Part shown: one piece after another, positions 42,081-51,499 of the stretch
Layout of the letters: each line of letters starts with the position of its first letter
Position numbering within the stretch: position 1 is the first letter of the stretch
Assembly: GCF_035593345.1 (NCBI RefSeq)
Contig: NZ_CP141606.1
Coordinates: 2,852,001 to 2,916,000 of the forward strand
DNA: 64,000 nucleotides
Direction of reading: 5' to 3'
Origin: Lelliottia sp. JS-SCA-14
Lineage (GTDB): Bacteria; Pseudomonadota; Gammaproteobacteria; Enterobacterales; Enterobacteriaceae
The notes under the pieces: model-generated
Told to the model about the DNA's origin: nothing
The model's database searches: none
Seen by the model: only the letters and a program-made list of their open reading frames with translations
Made by a program: the position numbers and the translations under genes

Positions 42081-43308
42081 GATGGCCTCCGTTGTCAGTC
42101 ATATGTAGCGAAGCGAGGAATGACGTGCCGTTTTGCGGCGCGGCGGCGTGGAAAAAGTCACAGACCGTGGCCCCTACGTCAGAGAGGGTTTTCCTCGCCC
42201 CCAGTTGCGCAGGCGCTATGCCCGGCTGCCAGACCAGCAGAGGGACCTTTTCACGCGTGTGTTTGCTGTGGCCGATCGTCGGGTCATTGCCGTGATCGGC
42301 CATCACCACCAGACAGTCCCCGAGTTGCATGGCCTCCATCAGGCGCTCAAGATTGCTGTCCACCAGCTGCAAGCGGTCGGCGTAGCGCGCCACGTCCTGG
42401 GCGTGTCCGGCGAGATCGGTTTCCTGAATATTGGTGCAGATAAAGGCATCACCCGGCTGGCACACTTCATCGAGCGTGATGTCCAGAATGCGCTGGCTGT
42501 CGACCAGATTCTGGTAACTCACGCCGTGCGGGTTGATGGCGATATCCGCCACTTTGCCGACCAGCACGGTTTTGATGCCTGCCTCGTGCAGCTTTTGTGG
42601 AACCTGAACGCTGGCATTCACGCCGTAGCCCATGTGCACGACCTGAAAACCGTTGTTATATACACCCGAACGCGGGGCGTTAATCCCGATATAAACGCCC
42701 TGTTTTTCTTCCACGGCGTCCAGGATCTGCTGGCTGCTTTCCAGCAGGCCGCCAAAGGCGATCACGCGCCCCACTTGCACCTGGCGGCGAACGATCTCGC
42801 CGATGGTGCGGACTTCCTCAAAGGAGATATCCGTGAGATTGGCGCTGATGTTAAACACCTGCCCCAGATCCGCCTCGAGGTTGTCACCAATCGCCACCGC
42901 CTGGTTCACCCACAGAAATTGCAGCCCCTCTCCCCGGCGTTCGACCTGCCAGCAATCGGCGATCAGCGCCTGTTCAACCTCATCAATTACCGTGGAAAAA
43001 GGCATTCGCAGCGGCGATTTGGGAAGCGTACCGAGGATCTCCTGATGACCCATGAAAGTGTCGCCCCCTTCGTGCTGCAACGCCGCGGTGCCATAAACCG
43101 CACTCGCTGATGGCTTCATCACGCCCACGTCCTGCCCAAGCGCATTCATCAGGCCAAGCTTCTCCAGCACGGGTAAACGAAGCCGGGGGAAATGCTGCAA
43201 AATGTGCCCGCAGGTGTTGGCCCCGATATCCTGCGGCCTGACCTGCGGCACATCGTCCATTGCCCCGACGCCAAAACTGTCTATCACCACCACCACAAAC
43301 TTACTCAT
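42073..43308 (-). CDS. yhfW: YhfW, phosphopentomutase-like metalloenzyme
   Basis: A 411-residue alkaline-phosphatase superfamily protein similar to phosphopentomutase (DeoB). Metal sites are visible in [31 protein letters not shown] and [19 protein letters not shown]; the phosphorylated Thr region is GANTCGHIL. The start at 43308 has GGAGG and matches homologues; the frame extends further upstream. Overlaps yhfX and php by 8 nt each. Its sugar phosphate is unknown. Confidence 0.92.
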   Translation of the reverse strand: MSKFVVVVIDSFGVGAMDDVPQVRPQDIGANTCGHILQHFPRLRLPVLEKLGLMNALGQDVGVMKPSASAVYGTAALQHEGGDTFMGHQEILGTLPKSPLRMPFSTVIDEVEQALIADCWQVERRGEGLQFLWVNQAVAIGDNLEADLGQVFNISANLTDISFEEVRTIGEIVRRQVQVGRVIAFGGLLESSQQILDAVEEKQGVYIGINAPRSGVYNNGFQVVHMGYGVNASVQVPQKLHEAGIKTVLVGKVADIAINPHGVSYQNLVDSQRILDITLDEVCQPGDAFICTNIQETDLAGHAQDVARYADRLQLVDSNLERLMEAMQLGDCLVVMADHGNDPTIGHSKHTREKVPLLVWQPGIAPAQLGARKTLSDVGATVCDFFHAAAPQNGTSFLASLHMTDNGGHHG

Positions 43309-44476
43309 TGCCACCTCCTGACACCGGGTTGCCGAGACTGTCATACACGGCTTCCAGCACCGGCGCGCCGCGGGAGATCCCGGACACCAGCGCTACATCG
43401 CTGCGTGTGACGAAAATTTGCGTGCGAAAACACATCACCACCGGACTGCCGACCGGGAACTCACCGGCCAGCGGAATGTGATAATCAATGCTGCTCTCAT
43501 CCATGGGCAGCAGGCTGGCGGGAATGCCGGTGTGGCCCTGAAGCGGATAAACCAGCGCGTTCTGCGCATGCCCGCGCCGATAGTACCCGCCGCCGAAGCA
43601 GTAGCTGTTGCCCTGAAAATGGTGAGAAACTTCCGTGAGATAGAGCATGGCGATGCGCTCGGGCTGATCGCCGTGCTGGTTCGCCGGAATGGTGCCCGTC
43701 AGGGCGTGGCCTGGCTCCGCATGCGTCACGCCAAAACTGGCCAGCAGCGCAAGGGTGCTACAGCTCGAGGCCGATGGCGCATTCAGTTGCTCAAGTTCAA
43801 CACCCTGGGCGAGCAGACGATCGCGGGCCTTCAGCAGAGTGTGTAAGTTGGGCGTAGGCAGGGTTTGCTGCTGCTCGTCATCCCACAGCAGGCAGGGAAA
43901 ATGCGTCAGCCCCGCCAGTTTCACCCCGGCAAGCGAGCGGATCACTGGTACCACTTCATCCAGCACCGCGAGCGAAAAACCGGCTTCCTGACCCGGATAA
44001 AGCCTGTCCTGTGGGTCGAACACTTTTAGCATGATGGGCTGAACGCGTCCGTTCTCCAGCGCCGCAGCCGAAATCTCCCGCGCCTTTTCCAGTGAGAACA
44101 CGGTGATCATCTCGACCGGCGCGAGGACGTTTTCCGTTATCTGGCTTTTCGGGATCTGCACCAGATGGCCCACGTGCGAGACTGGCACGTCAGCCTTACG
44201 CAGGGTGCGAGCCTCTTTAAAATCCACCGCTACGGTGCCGTGGAAACCGAGTTCAATCAGCTTTTGTGCCAGCCACGGGTTGCGCCCGAGCTGCTTGGTC
44301 ATCAGATAGAGCGTGATGCCGTGCCGGGCTGCGGTCTCGAGCAGGAGACGGCCATTCTCCATCACCCGATCGACGTCGATAACCCAGGTATCCGGCAGGA
44401 TGGCTCCCTGCCGCCATAATTCACACGCGGCCTCTATCAGCGCCGGGTTCTGTGCCTTAAGTGCTCCAGTAAACAT
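43301..44476 (-). CDS. yhfX: YhfX, alanine racemase-like PLP enzyme
   Basis: A 391-residue protein with an alanine-racemase-type N-terminal barrel. The candidate PLP lysine is in [16 protein letters not shown], with [10 protein letters not shown] and [16 protein letters not shown] further on. Start at 44476 ([17 protein letters not shown]) matches E. coli; an in-frame ATG 21 nt upstream is less likely. It is unlikely to be the housekeeping racemase. The role in the yhf pathway is unknown. Confidence 0.91.
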   Translation of the reverse strand: MFTGALKAQNPALIEAACELWRQGAILPDTWVIDVDRVMENGRLLLETAARHGITLYLMTKQLGRNPWLAQKLIELGFHGTVAVDFKEARTLRKADVPVSHVGHLVQIPKSQITENVLAPVEMITVFSLEKAREISAAALENGRVQPIMLKVFDPQDRLYPGQEAGFSLAVLDEVVPVIRSLAGVKLAGLTHFPCLLWDDEQQQTLPTPNLHTLLKARDRLLAQGVELEQLNAPSASSCSTLALLASFGVTHAEPGHALTGTIPANQHGDQPERIAMLYLTEVSHHFQGNSYCFGGGYYRRGHAQNALVYPLQGHTGIPASLLPMDESSIDYHIPLAGEFPVGSPVVMCFRTQIFVTRSDVALVSGISRGAPVLEAVYDSLGNPVSGGGNE

Positions 44477-44569
44477 GCCCTTGCCTCTCGACTCCATGCA
44501 GATGATAACAACTTAAATCATCATTTTTTTGAATATTTAATGCGTAGACGCTGGTTCCTGACGCACCGT

Positions 44570-44926
44570 TTAGCCTTTGCTGGCCATCCACAAACTAAAG
44601 AGATTCGCCAGCAGGTAGCCTTCCTCGTTGGGATGGAGCCGGACATCGAACGGCGCGAGCACCGCCTGGTGTACAGACTCGACCTGCGGCCAGATGTCAC
44701 AGCTTTGCATTTCGTCCAGAATACCCGCGTCCAGCGGACCAATCTCCTCGCCACGGCGGCTGCGCATCAGCGCATTCGCCATATGGGTGATCGCCATCTC
44801 GCCCTGCTCGTTGTGCACGGAAATGGCCCATACCGTTTCGAGCTGCGTGACGACACCTGACATGCCGTCACAGATATCCTTATCAATGATCCCCGCCTGA
44901 CACAGCAGGTTGAGCCTCTCTTCCAT
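44570..44926 (-). CDS. yhfY: YhfY, PRD-domain protein
   Basis: A 118-residue protein consisting of one PTS-regulation-type domain (PRD), with conserved His in MAITHMANALMRSRRGEEI and RLHPNEEGYLLANLF. PRDs are usually phosphorylated by PTS proteins to control regulators; a free-standing PRD next to the regulator YhfZ suggests a signalling role, which is inference. 93 nt separate it from yhfX. Confidence 0.9.
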   Translation of the reverse strand: MEERLNLLCQAGIIDKDICDGMSGVVTQLETVWAISVHNEQGEMAITHMANALMRSRRGEEIGPLDAGILDEMQSCDIWPQVESVHQAVLAPFDVRLHPNEEGYLLANLFSLWMASKG

Positions 44927-44950
44927 CGCCTTACCTCATTTAATCAACAC

Positions 44951-45853
44951 TCAATAACTGGGTTCTTGTTCGCCCACCAGAACGCGCTGCTGATGAGCCA
45001 GTAATGCAGATTTGTTCACCACCGTGCGCAGTAGCTGCTGGATGGGGATGTCGTCCACCCGCGTCAACACCACCGCTTCCGAGGCATCTTCAAAACGCGG
45101 GTCGCCTTTCAGAGGCTGCGCCACCAGCCCGTGGGTATCGAGTTCGATCTCGTTCGCGACGTTCCAGATCACCGCGTCGATATCTCCTTTGACGATCCGG
45201 GCGAGACACTCGTGATACGGCACATCGAGCAGCTCGACGGATTGCCCGGCGAAATACACATCCGTCATGATGCGCTGGTCGGCAGAGCGCGGGTCGAGAC
45301 CCACCCGTTTGATCTGTTGCGCACCCGCGCGGCAAATCAGCTTGTGCTCGCCCACATAGGTATGGAGGCCGAGTTCCAGGGCCATGTGCACATCCCCTCT
45401 GTCGACATAGCTTTGCGCCGCCAGGCGAGAGACCACCGCCAGATCGTAAACGCCGTTGAGCAGGCACTCCACGCGGACATCTGAACCCCGCATGTGGGCG
45501 TAGTAAAACGGGATGCCGTCGAACTGCGCTTTCAGCCCGCTGGCCAGCCCTTCATACAGTCGGGTATAGGGCAGCGGCATCGCACAGACGACGTTGCCGA
45601 TATCGGCGAAATCCAGTAACAGTTTGTGGTCCATGTTGACCAGAAAGCTGCCGTTACGCCCACGGCGTTCCACCGCTACTGCTCCGGCGCTTTCAAGGGT
45701 TTTTAACGCCGCCTGGATCAGGCCGACGGAAAACCCGCACTCGCCGGCCAGTTCGTCAATGGTCTTCAGACGGTTCCCGGTTTTTTCGCCGAGTAAATAG
45801 CGCGCCAGGCTGTTCTGCGCGACGCCCTCTTTCTTGATAAAGTTACGGCTCAT
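44951..45853 (-). CDS. yhfZ: YhfZ, winged-helix regulator with substrate-binding-like domain
   Basis: A 300-residue protein. The first 70 residues form a GntR-like helix-turn-helix (KTIDELAGECGFSVGLIQAAL, then KTLESAGAVAVERRGRNGSF); the rest resembles a periplasmic-binding-protein-type sensor domain. It is the first gene of the yhf cluster and probably its regulator; two similar inverted repeats lie just upstream of its start codon and are candidate operators. Confidence 0.91.
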   Translation of the reverse strand: MSRNFIKKEGVAQNSLARYLLGEKTGNRLKTIDELAGECGFSVGLIQAALKTLESAGAVAVERRGRNGSFLVNMDHKLLLDFADIGNVVCAMPLPYTRLYEGLASGLKAQFDGIPFYYAHMRGSDVRVECLLNGVYDLAVVSRLAAQSYVDRGDVHMALELGLHTYVGEHKLICRAGAQQIKRVGLDPRSADQRIMTDVYFAGQSVELLDVPYHECLARIVKGDIDAVIWNVANEIELDTHGLVAQPLKGDPRFEDASEAVVLTRVDDIPIQQLLRTVVNKSALLAHQQRVLVGEQEPSY

Positions 45854-45861
45854 TATTTATC

Positions 45862-45899
45862 TTCATTTTATTGAATGGTTATATCTTCATTAAAATGAA
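45862..45899. promoter_or_regulatory. Tandem inverted repeats upstream of yhfZ, candidate YhfZ operators
   Basis: TTCATTTTATTGAA (45862-45875, one mismatch) and TTCATTAAAATGAA (45886-45899, perfect) are two related TTCATT-N2-AATGAA dyads, start-to-start distance 24 bp, right before the yhfZ start. Position and pairing suggest an autoregulatory operator; no consensus for YhfZ is known to me. Confidence 0.55.
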
Positions 45900-45965
45900 C
45901 ATAAATGGCAAATGCGGAAGATGGAAAGGGAGAAGATCATCACAAAATGATGTGAGGGCCAGGTT

Positions 45966-46031
45966 TTGTAGCCCCGGTAAGCGCAGCGCCACCGGGGAAA
46001 ATGCCTGATGGCGCTTCGCTTATCAGGCCTA
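45966..46031. repeat. REP pair, direct repeat copy 2 (5' side of yhf cluster)
   Basis: A REP pair TGTAGCCCCGGTAAGCGCAG, GCCACCGGGG, then GCCTGATGGCGCTTCGCTTA, TCAGGCCTA. Bases 45977-46031 are identical to 38324-38378. Copy 1 lacks the 9 bp that complete the left REP arm here. It fills the gap between the end of rhiN and the yhfZ promoter. Confidence 0.9.
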
Positions 46032-46049
46032 TAAAAGCACAAAATATAA

Positions 46050-47189
46050 TTAGAAATACTTCCGCAGATATTCCGTCAGGCACAAAATCGCCATCGCCTG
46101 GCCGTACGGCATGGAGGTCAGCGGGATCTGGCGATAAAACTCCAGATCGCTGCCCATCCCGGTGCCGAACGAGGTTTGCAGTAACTCCCCTTCCGGCGAG
46201 ATGTTTTTCACGATGCCGCGAATCGCCTTCTCTGCCACTTCCGCGTATTCCGCGCTGACGTAACGCTTACGCACAGCTTTCAGAATTCCGTAGGCAAAAC
46301 CGGCCGTTGCCGACGCTTCCAGATACGAATCTGGATCGTCGAGCAGCGTATGCCACAGGCCGCTTTCGTCCTGACAGGTTGCCAGCGCGGCAATCTGCGC
46401 GTTCAGCACCTGCACCAGATAGCGGCGCACGGCGTTGTTTTCCGGCAGATCCACCAGCTCGAGGAAATCCGGGATAACGATCGTCAGCCAGCTGTTGCCG
46501 CGCGCCCAACGGGCTTTCGCAAAGTTGTGCTGCCCGTCGTAGTTCCAGCCGTGGAACCACAGGCCGGTTTCCCGATCCATCAGATTCTGCACGTGCAGCA
46601 GGAACTGATAGACAGCCTCTTCCACGTACTCCGGGCGGTTGAGCAGCTTGCCGATTTTTGCCAGCGGCAGAACCGTCATCATCAGCGTGTCATCCCACAT
46701 CTGCTGATGATTCTCTTCGGCCAGCGTAATGTGCTGCATCCCACCGTGCGTCGTGCGCGGCATGTCGTTCATCGCCCACTCCGCCCAGCTCTCCAGCCAC
46801 GGCAGCCAGGTGGCGTTTTTCGTCTCTTCATAGCGACAGGCCAGCGTCAGGAACGGGGCCATGGTGTTGACGTTTTTGGTAGTCGCGCCTTCGGCAAAGC
46901 GGTCGGCAAACCAGCCGTCGATGATGTCACGCATCTCGCTCGCGCCGGTCTGGCAGTAATACTGCCAGATACCGTACAACCCGACGCCGTGCGTCCACTC
47001 CCATCCCGCCCAGCCTTTGGTGTCGATCACCCGCCCGTCGTCCAGTCGCAGCAAAAATTCGCCGGTTTTATCGTGAATGTTCACCAGATTGTGCGTCACC
47101 TTTTCAATCAGTGATTTCAGTTCATCCCTGGCAATAAAGTGCTCAGGCTGACGCAGTAGCGGGCTATGTTTGACAGGCCAAACCTTCAT
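46050..47189 (-). CDS. rhiN: Unsaturated rhamnogalacturonyl hydrolase (GH105)
   Basis: A 379-residue alpha/alpha-barrel hydrolase of family GH105 (YteR/RhiN). It removes the unsaturated galacturonyl unit from rhamnogalacturonan lyase products in the cytoplasm. The likely catalytic Asp is in QMWDDTLMM (about residue 165), and WARGNSWLTI and WEWTHGVGLYG are conserved. It follows rhiT by 4 nt, forming a rhiT-rhiN operon as in plant-associated enterobacteria. The products feed hexuronate breakdown to KDPG. Confidence 0.92.
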   Translation of the reverse strand: MKVWPVKHSPLLRQPEHFIARDELKSLIEKVTHNLVNIHDKTGEFLLRLDDGRVIDTKGWAGWEWTHGVGLYGIWQYYCQTGASEMRDIIDGWFADRFAEGATTKNVNTMAPFLTLACRYEETKNATWLPWLESWAEWAMNDMPRTTHGGMQHITLAEENHQQMWDDTLMMTVLPLAKIGKLLNRPEYVEEAVYQFLLHVQNLMDRETGLWFHGWNYDGQHNFAKARWARGNSWLTIVIPDFLELVDLPENNAVRRYLVQVLNAQIAALATCQDESGLWHTLLDDPDSYLEASATAGFAYGILKAVRKRYVSAEYAEVAEKAIRGIVKNISPEGELLQTSFGTGMGSDLEFYRQIPLTSMPYGQAMAILCLTEYLRKYF

Positions 47190-47193
47190 AATC

Positions 47194-48777
47194 TTAACCT
47201 CTGTGATATGTCGAATTCAGTACCGCGCGATCCTTCAGGGAAGGTGCCGCCGGTTTGTTGCGATTCAGGTAACCAATGTTGTTGTTGCCCCACAGGGATT
47301 CGTACGGCATCCCGGCCAGCAGTTCGACGGTGGCGCGGGCCTGCGGCGTCGCGGTTTCCGGCATCGCACGGCCAGACTCGCGCATTTTGGCGGTCTCTTC
47401 CCGCAGGGTGCTGTGGGTGTGTAAGTTCAGTTTGAAGCGCAGGGAGACCAGGAAGCCGCAGATCAGCACCAGAATGGTGCCCACGCTCAGGATCATCAGA
47501 ATGGTGTGGCTCACTTCCGCAGGCTGGACTTTCTGCCCGCTGACAAAGCCGGACATCTGCATCACAATCCCGACCAGCATGATGGCACCCGCCTGCGAGG
47601 CTTTACGCGTCAGGGTCATGATCCCGGCGAAAATCCCTTCGCGACGTTGACCGGTGATGACTTCATCCACGTCGGCAATGTAGGTGTAGATGTTCCACGG
47701 CACATAGTTGATACCGCCGCGCCCCAGGCCGGCAACCGCAGAGATCAGCAGCAACAGAGAGTAAACGTCGCTCAGCCCGGCATAGTAGAGCATCGCGTAG
47801 GAGAGCGAGGCCAGCCCAAACAGCACGACGACCATGCGATAAGACGGAGCCGGTCCGAAGCGGATGCAGAGCGGGATCATGGCGATAACGGCGATGAACT
47901 GGAAGATCGCCATCGTGCCCAGCAGATTCGAAGCCATCGACGCTTCCTGCATCAGGACGAACACCACGTAGTAGGTAAACACGGCGTTGAACACGTCCTG
48001 CGCAATGTAGCCCCCGAGGTACATCCCCAGATGCTGGCGGAAAATCTTCACCCGCAGGGTGGAGCTTAATTCAACGAACAGACGGTTCAGACTCTGACTG
48101 AGGTTGAGTTTTTTCTTCTCCTCTTCGGCACGCAGCGCCGCTTCCGACCACTCTTCCCGTGGACGTTCCCAGGTGAAGATCCACACAAACGTGAGCATCA
48201 TCGCGCACAGCACCGAGAAGACCAGGCTCGCGTAGAAGAACGAGATAGCGTTGTCTTTCCCGAAGTGGGTCAGCAGAATGCCCGGCAGGAAGGAGGCCAG
48301 AATCGCTGACATCTGCGCCATGGAGATGCGCGCCCCGGAGAATTTGGTTTTCTGTTTGAAATCGTCGGTCATTTCCGGGACTAAGGTTTCGTACGGCACC
48401 AGAATCATGGTGTAGACGATGTCGAAGATCAGATAGGTGACCAGGTAATACCAGAAGCCCATGTCTCCGACCCACATCATCGAGTAGCTAAAGACGCAGG
48501 GAATACCGAGCAGGATAAAGAACTTACGGCGGCCAAAGCGTTTGCCGAGCCAGGTGGTGCCGAAGTTATCGGTCAGGAAGCCCATCAGCGGGCTGACGAC
48601 CGCGTCCAGCACCCTGGCGGCGGCGAAGATAAAGGTCGCCTCAATCGGCGAGAGTCCACAGAAGGTGGTATAAAAATATAACAGCCAGGCCGCCGTCAGC
48701 GCGGTGGTCCCTGCCCCAAGGAAATCGCCCGACCCGTAGGCCAGGTAATTTGCGAGTCCAATTTTACGTGTTTTCAT
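47194..48777 (-). CDS. rhiT: GPH-family rhamnogalacturonide transporter
   Basis: A 527-residue cation symporter of the glycoside-pentoside-hexuronide family with about twelve membrane segments: AYGSGDFLGAGTTALTAAWL at the N-terminus, the family block VSPLMGFLTDNFGTTWLGKR, and a longer hydrophilic C-terminal tail. Placed first in an operon with rhiN, it is best read as RhiT, importer of rhamnogalacturonan oligosaccharides. Start 48777 chosen by homologue alignment (MKTRKIGLANYLAYG). A KdgR-type box lies 158 bp upstream. Confidence 0.86.
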   Translation of the reverse strand: MKTRKIGLANYLAYGSGDFLGAGTTALTAAWLLYFYTTFCGLSPIEATFIFAAARVLDAVVSPLMGFLTDNFGTTWLGKRFGRRKFFILLGIPCVFSYSMMWVGDMGFWYYLVTYLIFDIVYTMILVPYETLVPEMTDDFKQKTKFSGARISMAQMSAILASFLPGILLTHFGKDNAISFFYASLVFSVLCAMMLTFVWIFTWERPREEWSEAALRAEEEKKKLNLSQSLNRLFVELSSTLRVKIFRQHLGMYLGGYIAQDVFNAVFTYYVVFVLMQEASMASNLLGTMAIFQFIAVIAMIPLCIRFGPAPSYRMVVVLFGLASLSYAMLYYAGLSDVYSLLLLISAVAGLGRGGINYVPWNIYTYIADVDEVITGQRREGIFAGIMTLTRKASQAGAIMLVGIVMQMSGFVSGQKVQPAEVSHTILMILSVGTILVLICGFLVSLRFKLNLHTHSTLREETAKMRESGRAMPETATPQARATVELLAGMPYESLWGNNNIGYLNRNKPAAPSLKDRAVLNSTYHRG

Positions 48778-48935
48778 TGCCGTCAACCCTTTCAGTGTTG
48801 GGAGACTCCCCCTCATCCGGGAGTTTTTACACGGCTACAGTAAAAGCATCGTCATATTGATACCTTTCTGTTTCTGCCACCGCGCAAGGGCAAATGGCAA
48901 TAATGCAAAGAGATTCCATACGCGTGTCACTGATT

Positions 48936-48954
48936 TATAAAACAGCGTTTCTTT
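48936..48954. promoter_or_regulatory. KdgR-type operator upstream of rhiT
   Basis: TATAAAACAGCGTTTCTTT matches the KdgR consensus AATRAAAYRNYRTTTYATT at 17 of 19 positions by hand count. KdgR represses pectin and hexuronate genes until KDG or related intermediates appear. The 251-bp gap to flhE holds no gene. Confidence 0.68.
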
Positions 48955-48985
48955 TGCATCAAAAGGCGGGGTCATTTTTTGCGAG

Positions 48986-49013
48986 CCAGCCGTCAGTTTC
49001 GTCTGACGGCTGG
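48986..49013. terminator. Hairpin after flhE
   Basis: A perfect 11-bp stem CCAGCCGTCAG/CTGACGGCTGG with loop TTTCGT, 15 bp after the flhE stop. There is no T tract on either side, so it may be a processing or stability element rather than an intrinsic terminator. Confidence 0.45.
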
Positions 49014-49028
49014 TGAAAAGGCAGGCAA

Positions 49029-49424
49029 TTAGCGGTAGTTGACGATCACTTCGTTACTTTGAACTTTCAGGGCCGGGATCAGACGTCCTCCCCCCGGCAC
49101 TTCCCAGACAAAGCGCAGCGGCTCTATGGCAGGCACGCCGTTGAAGGCATGCGTGGTGCCGTTTTCGCCATCCAGCTCGGTGCAGCGCGTCTGCGAACAA
49201 AGTCGCACAAGCAGCCCGGCAGGCGTCGGGCCGATCAGCTGATAGCGCCAGACCACCAGCGTCATCAAACCGGAGACCGGCTCTGAGGCGGACAGCGGTC
49301 GCGACGAGGCCGATACGCCGCGATTACTCAGCGTGATGCCGATACTGCTCGCCTGCCAGGTCCCCTCCCCTGCGGCCTGGGCCATCAGCGGGAAGAGTAA
49401 GATCCACAACCAGTGGCGCATCAT
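49029..49424 (-). CDS. flhE: Flagellar protein FlhE
   Basis: A 131-residue secreted protein with an N-terminal signal (MMRHWLWILLFPLMAQAA) and a beta-rich mature part with a Cys pair (RLCSQTRC). FlhE is a periplasmic factor that limits proton leak through the flagellar export apparatus in related bacteria. Overlaps flhA by 4 nt; last gene of flhBAE. Confidence 0.94.
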   Translation of the reverse strand: MMRHWLWILLFPLMAQAAGEGTWQASSIGITLSNRGVSASSRPLSASEPVSGLMTLVVWRYQLIGPTPAGLLVRLCSQTRCTELDGENGTTHAFNGVPAIEPLRFVWEVPGGGRLIPALKVQSNEVIVNYR

Positions 49425-51499
49425 TTGCCTCCGATGGTCGCCGTCATACGAATATGGCGGTTATCCGACAGTTCCAGATTCGACAGCACCACCAGCTGCG
49501 TCAGGCTGCGGCGCAGGAAGCGCGACAGCAGCGGACGCAACGCATGGTTCACCAGCAGCACCGGCGGTGCGCCGAGCATCTCCTGACGGGCCAGCGCCTC
49601 TTGCGTCTGGGCCAGCAGACGGTCTGCCAGACCCGGCTCCAGCCCGCCGCCGCCCTGCAACGCCTGCAACAGCAGACGCTCAAGCGGCGTGTCGAGACCA
49701 ATCACCTGCACTTCGCCGGTACCCGGGAACCACTGCTGGGTGATCGCCCGGCCTAAGGCCACGCGCACCACAGCGGTCAGTTCGTGCGGATCGCTTTGCA
49801 GCGGCGCATGTTCCGCCAGGGTTTCCAGAATGGTGCGCATATCGCGGATCGGCACTTTTTCGTCGAGCAGATTTTGCAGCACTTTGTGCAGCGTGGTCAG
49901 CGTCACCACGCCCGGCACCAGATCTTCCGTCAGCTTCGGCATCTCCTGGGTGACACGGTCGAGAAGCTGCTGGGCTTCCTGGCGGCCAAACAGCTCCGCC
50001 GAGAACTGGCCGATCAGGTGATTGAGGTGCGTCGCAACCACGGTACTGGCTTCCACCACCGTGTAGCCCTGGATCTGCGCCTGCTCTTTCAGGGCGCTCT
50101 CAATCCAGATTGCCGCCAGGCCAAAGGCCGGGTCAATCGTCTGTTCGCCCGGCAGCGTGCCCGCCGCGGTGCCAGGGTTAATCGCCAGCCAGCGGCCAGG
50201 ATAGGCGTCGCCGCTGCCGATCTCCACGCCTTTCATTAATATGCGATAGCGCGCAGGCGGCAGATCCATGTTGTCGCGGATGTGCACCACCGGCGGCAGG
50301 AAGCCCATGTCCTGAGCGAATTTTTTACGGATACTGCGGATACGACCCAGCAGCTCGCCGTCCTGCTGGAAATCGACCATCGGGATCAGGCGGTAACCCA
50401 CTTCCATCCCGAGAGAATCTTCCAGCTGAACGTCATTCCAGGTCGCTTCCACCGCCTGATTGTTTTCCGGCATTTTGACCGGCATCGGTTCTGCCGCCGG
50501 TTTGATGTCGCGCCCGCGCAGCCACCAGGCCAGACCCAGTAAGGCTGCGGTAAACAGCAGGAAGACGAAGTTAGGCATGCCCGGCACCATCCCCAGCAGG
50601 CCAAGCACTGCCGCGGAGAGCATCAGCACGTTCGGGTTGGTGAACAGCTGGCTGACCATCTGCTGACCGACGTCTTCGTCGGTGCTGACGCGGGTCACGA
50701 TAACACCCGCCGCGGTCGAGATAACCAGCGCCGGGATCTGGGCGACCAGGCCGTCACCGATGGTCAGCAGCGTATAGCTTTCCGCCGCGTGGCCCATGTC
50801 CATCCCGTGCTGGAGAACACCCACCAGCAGGCCGCCGACGATGTTGATCACCATGATCAGGATCCCGGCGATGGCATCCCCGCGAACGAACTTACTCGCA
50901 CCGTCCATCGAACCGTAGAAGTCCGCTTCCTGGGTCACGTCGGAGCGGCGTTTTTTCGCTTCGTCTTCACCAATCAGACCGGCGTTCAGATCGGCGTCAA
51001 TCGCCATCTGTTTGCCCGGCATCCCGTCGAGCACGAAACGCGCGCCCACTTCGGCGATACGGCCCGCACCTTTGGTGATAACCATAAAGTTGATGATCAC
51101 GAGGATGACGAACACCACGATACCGATGGCAAAGTTGCCGCCGACGAGGAAGTGACCGAAGGCCTCAACCACTTTACCCGCCGCCGCGCCGCCCGTATGC
51201 CCTTCCATCAGGATGATACGCGTCGAGGCCACGTTCAGCGCCAGACGCAGCAAGGTGGTGAACAGCAGGATGGTCGGGAACGCCGCAAACTCCAGCGTAC
51301 GCTGGGTGAACATCGCCACCAGCAGCACCATAATCGAGAGCGCAATGTTGAAGGTGAAAAGCAGATCGAGGATAAATGCTGGCAACGGCAGCACCATCAT
51401 CGACAAAATTAGCAGGATGAGAATCGGCCCGGCAAGGATCTGCCATTGCGTCGATTTAATGTTGCTCGGCAGGCGCAACATTGCCACCAGATTAGCCAT
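49421..51499 (-). CDS. flhA: Flagellar export gate protein FlhA
   Basis: A 692-residue FHIPEP family protein: about eight membrane segments in the first 320 residues, the FHIPEP loop region around GARFVLDGMPGKQMAIDADL, and a large cytoplasmic domain that docks substrates and chaperones. Colinear with E. coli FlhA at the same length. Start overlaps the flhB stop by 8 nt. Confidence 0.98.
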   Translation of the reverse strand: MANLVAMLRLPSNIKSTQWQILAGPILILLILSMMVLPLPAFILDLLFTFNIALSIMVLLVAMFTQRTLEFAAFPTILLFTTLLRLALNVASTRIILMEGHTGGAAAGKVVEAFGHFLVGGNFAIGIVVFVILVIINFMVITKGAGRIAEVGARFVLDGMPGKQMAIDADLNAGLIGEDEAKKRRSDVTQEADFYGSMDGASKFVRGDAIAGILIMVINIVGGLLVGVLQHGMDMGHAAESYTLLTIGDGLVAQIPALVISTAAGVIVTRVSTDEDVGQQMVSQLFTNPNVLMLSAAVLGLLGMVPGMPNFVFLLFTAALLGLAWWLRGRDIKPAAEPMPVKMPENNQAVEATWNDVQLEDSLGMEVGYRLIPMVDFQQDGELLGRIRSIRKKFAQDMGFLPPVVHIRDNMDLPPARYRILMKGVEIGSGDAYPGRWLAINPGTAAGTLPGEQTIDPAFGLAAIWIESALKEQAQIQGYTVVEASTVVATHLNHLIGQFSAELFGRQEAQQLLDRVTQEMPKLTEDLVPGVVTLTTLHKVLQNLLDEKVPIRDMRTILETLAEHAPLQSDPHELTAVVRVALGRAITQQWFPGTGEVQVIGLDTPLERLLLQALQGGGGLEPGLADRLLAQTQEALARQEMLGAPPVLLVNHALRPLLSRFLRRSLTQLVVLSNLELSDNRHIRMTATIGGK

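Noticed and set aside
44521-44754. A 77-codon minus-strand frame overlapping the end of yhfY
   Set aside because: YhfY in the other frame matches a PRD domain at full length; this frame is its shadow.
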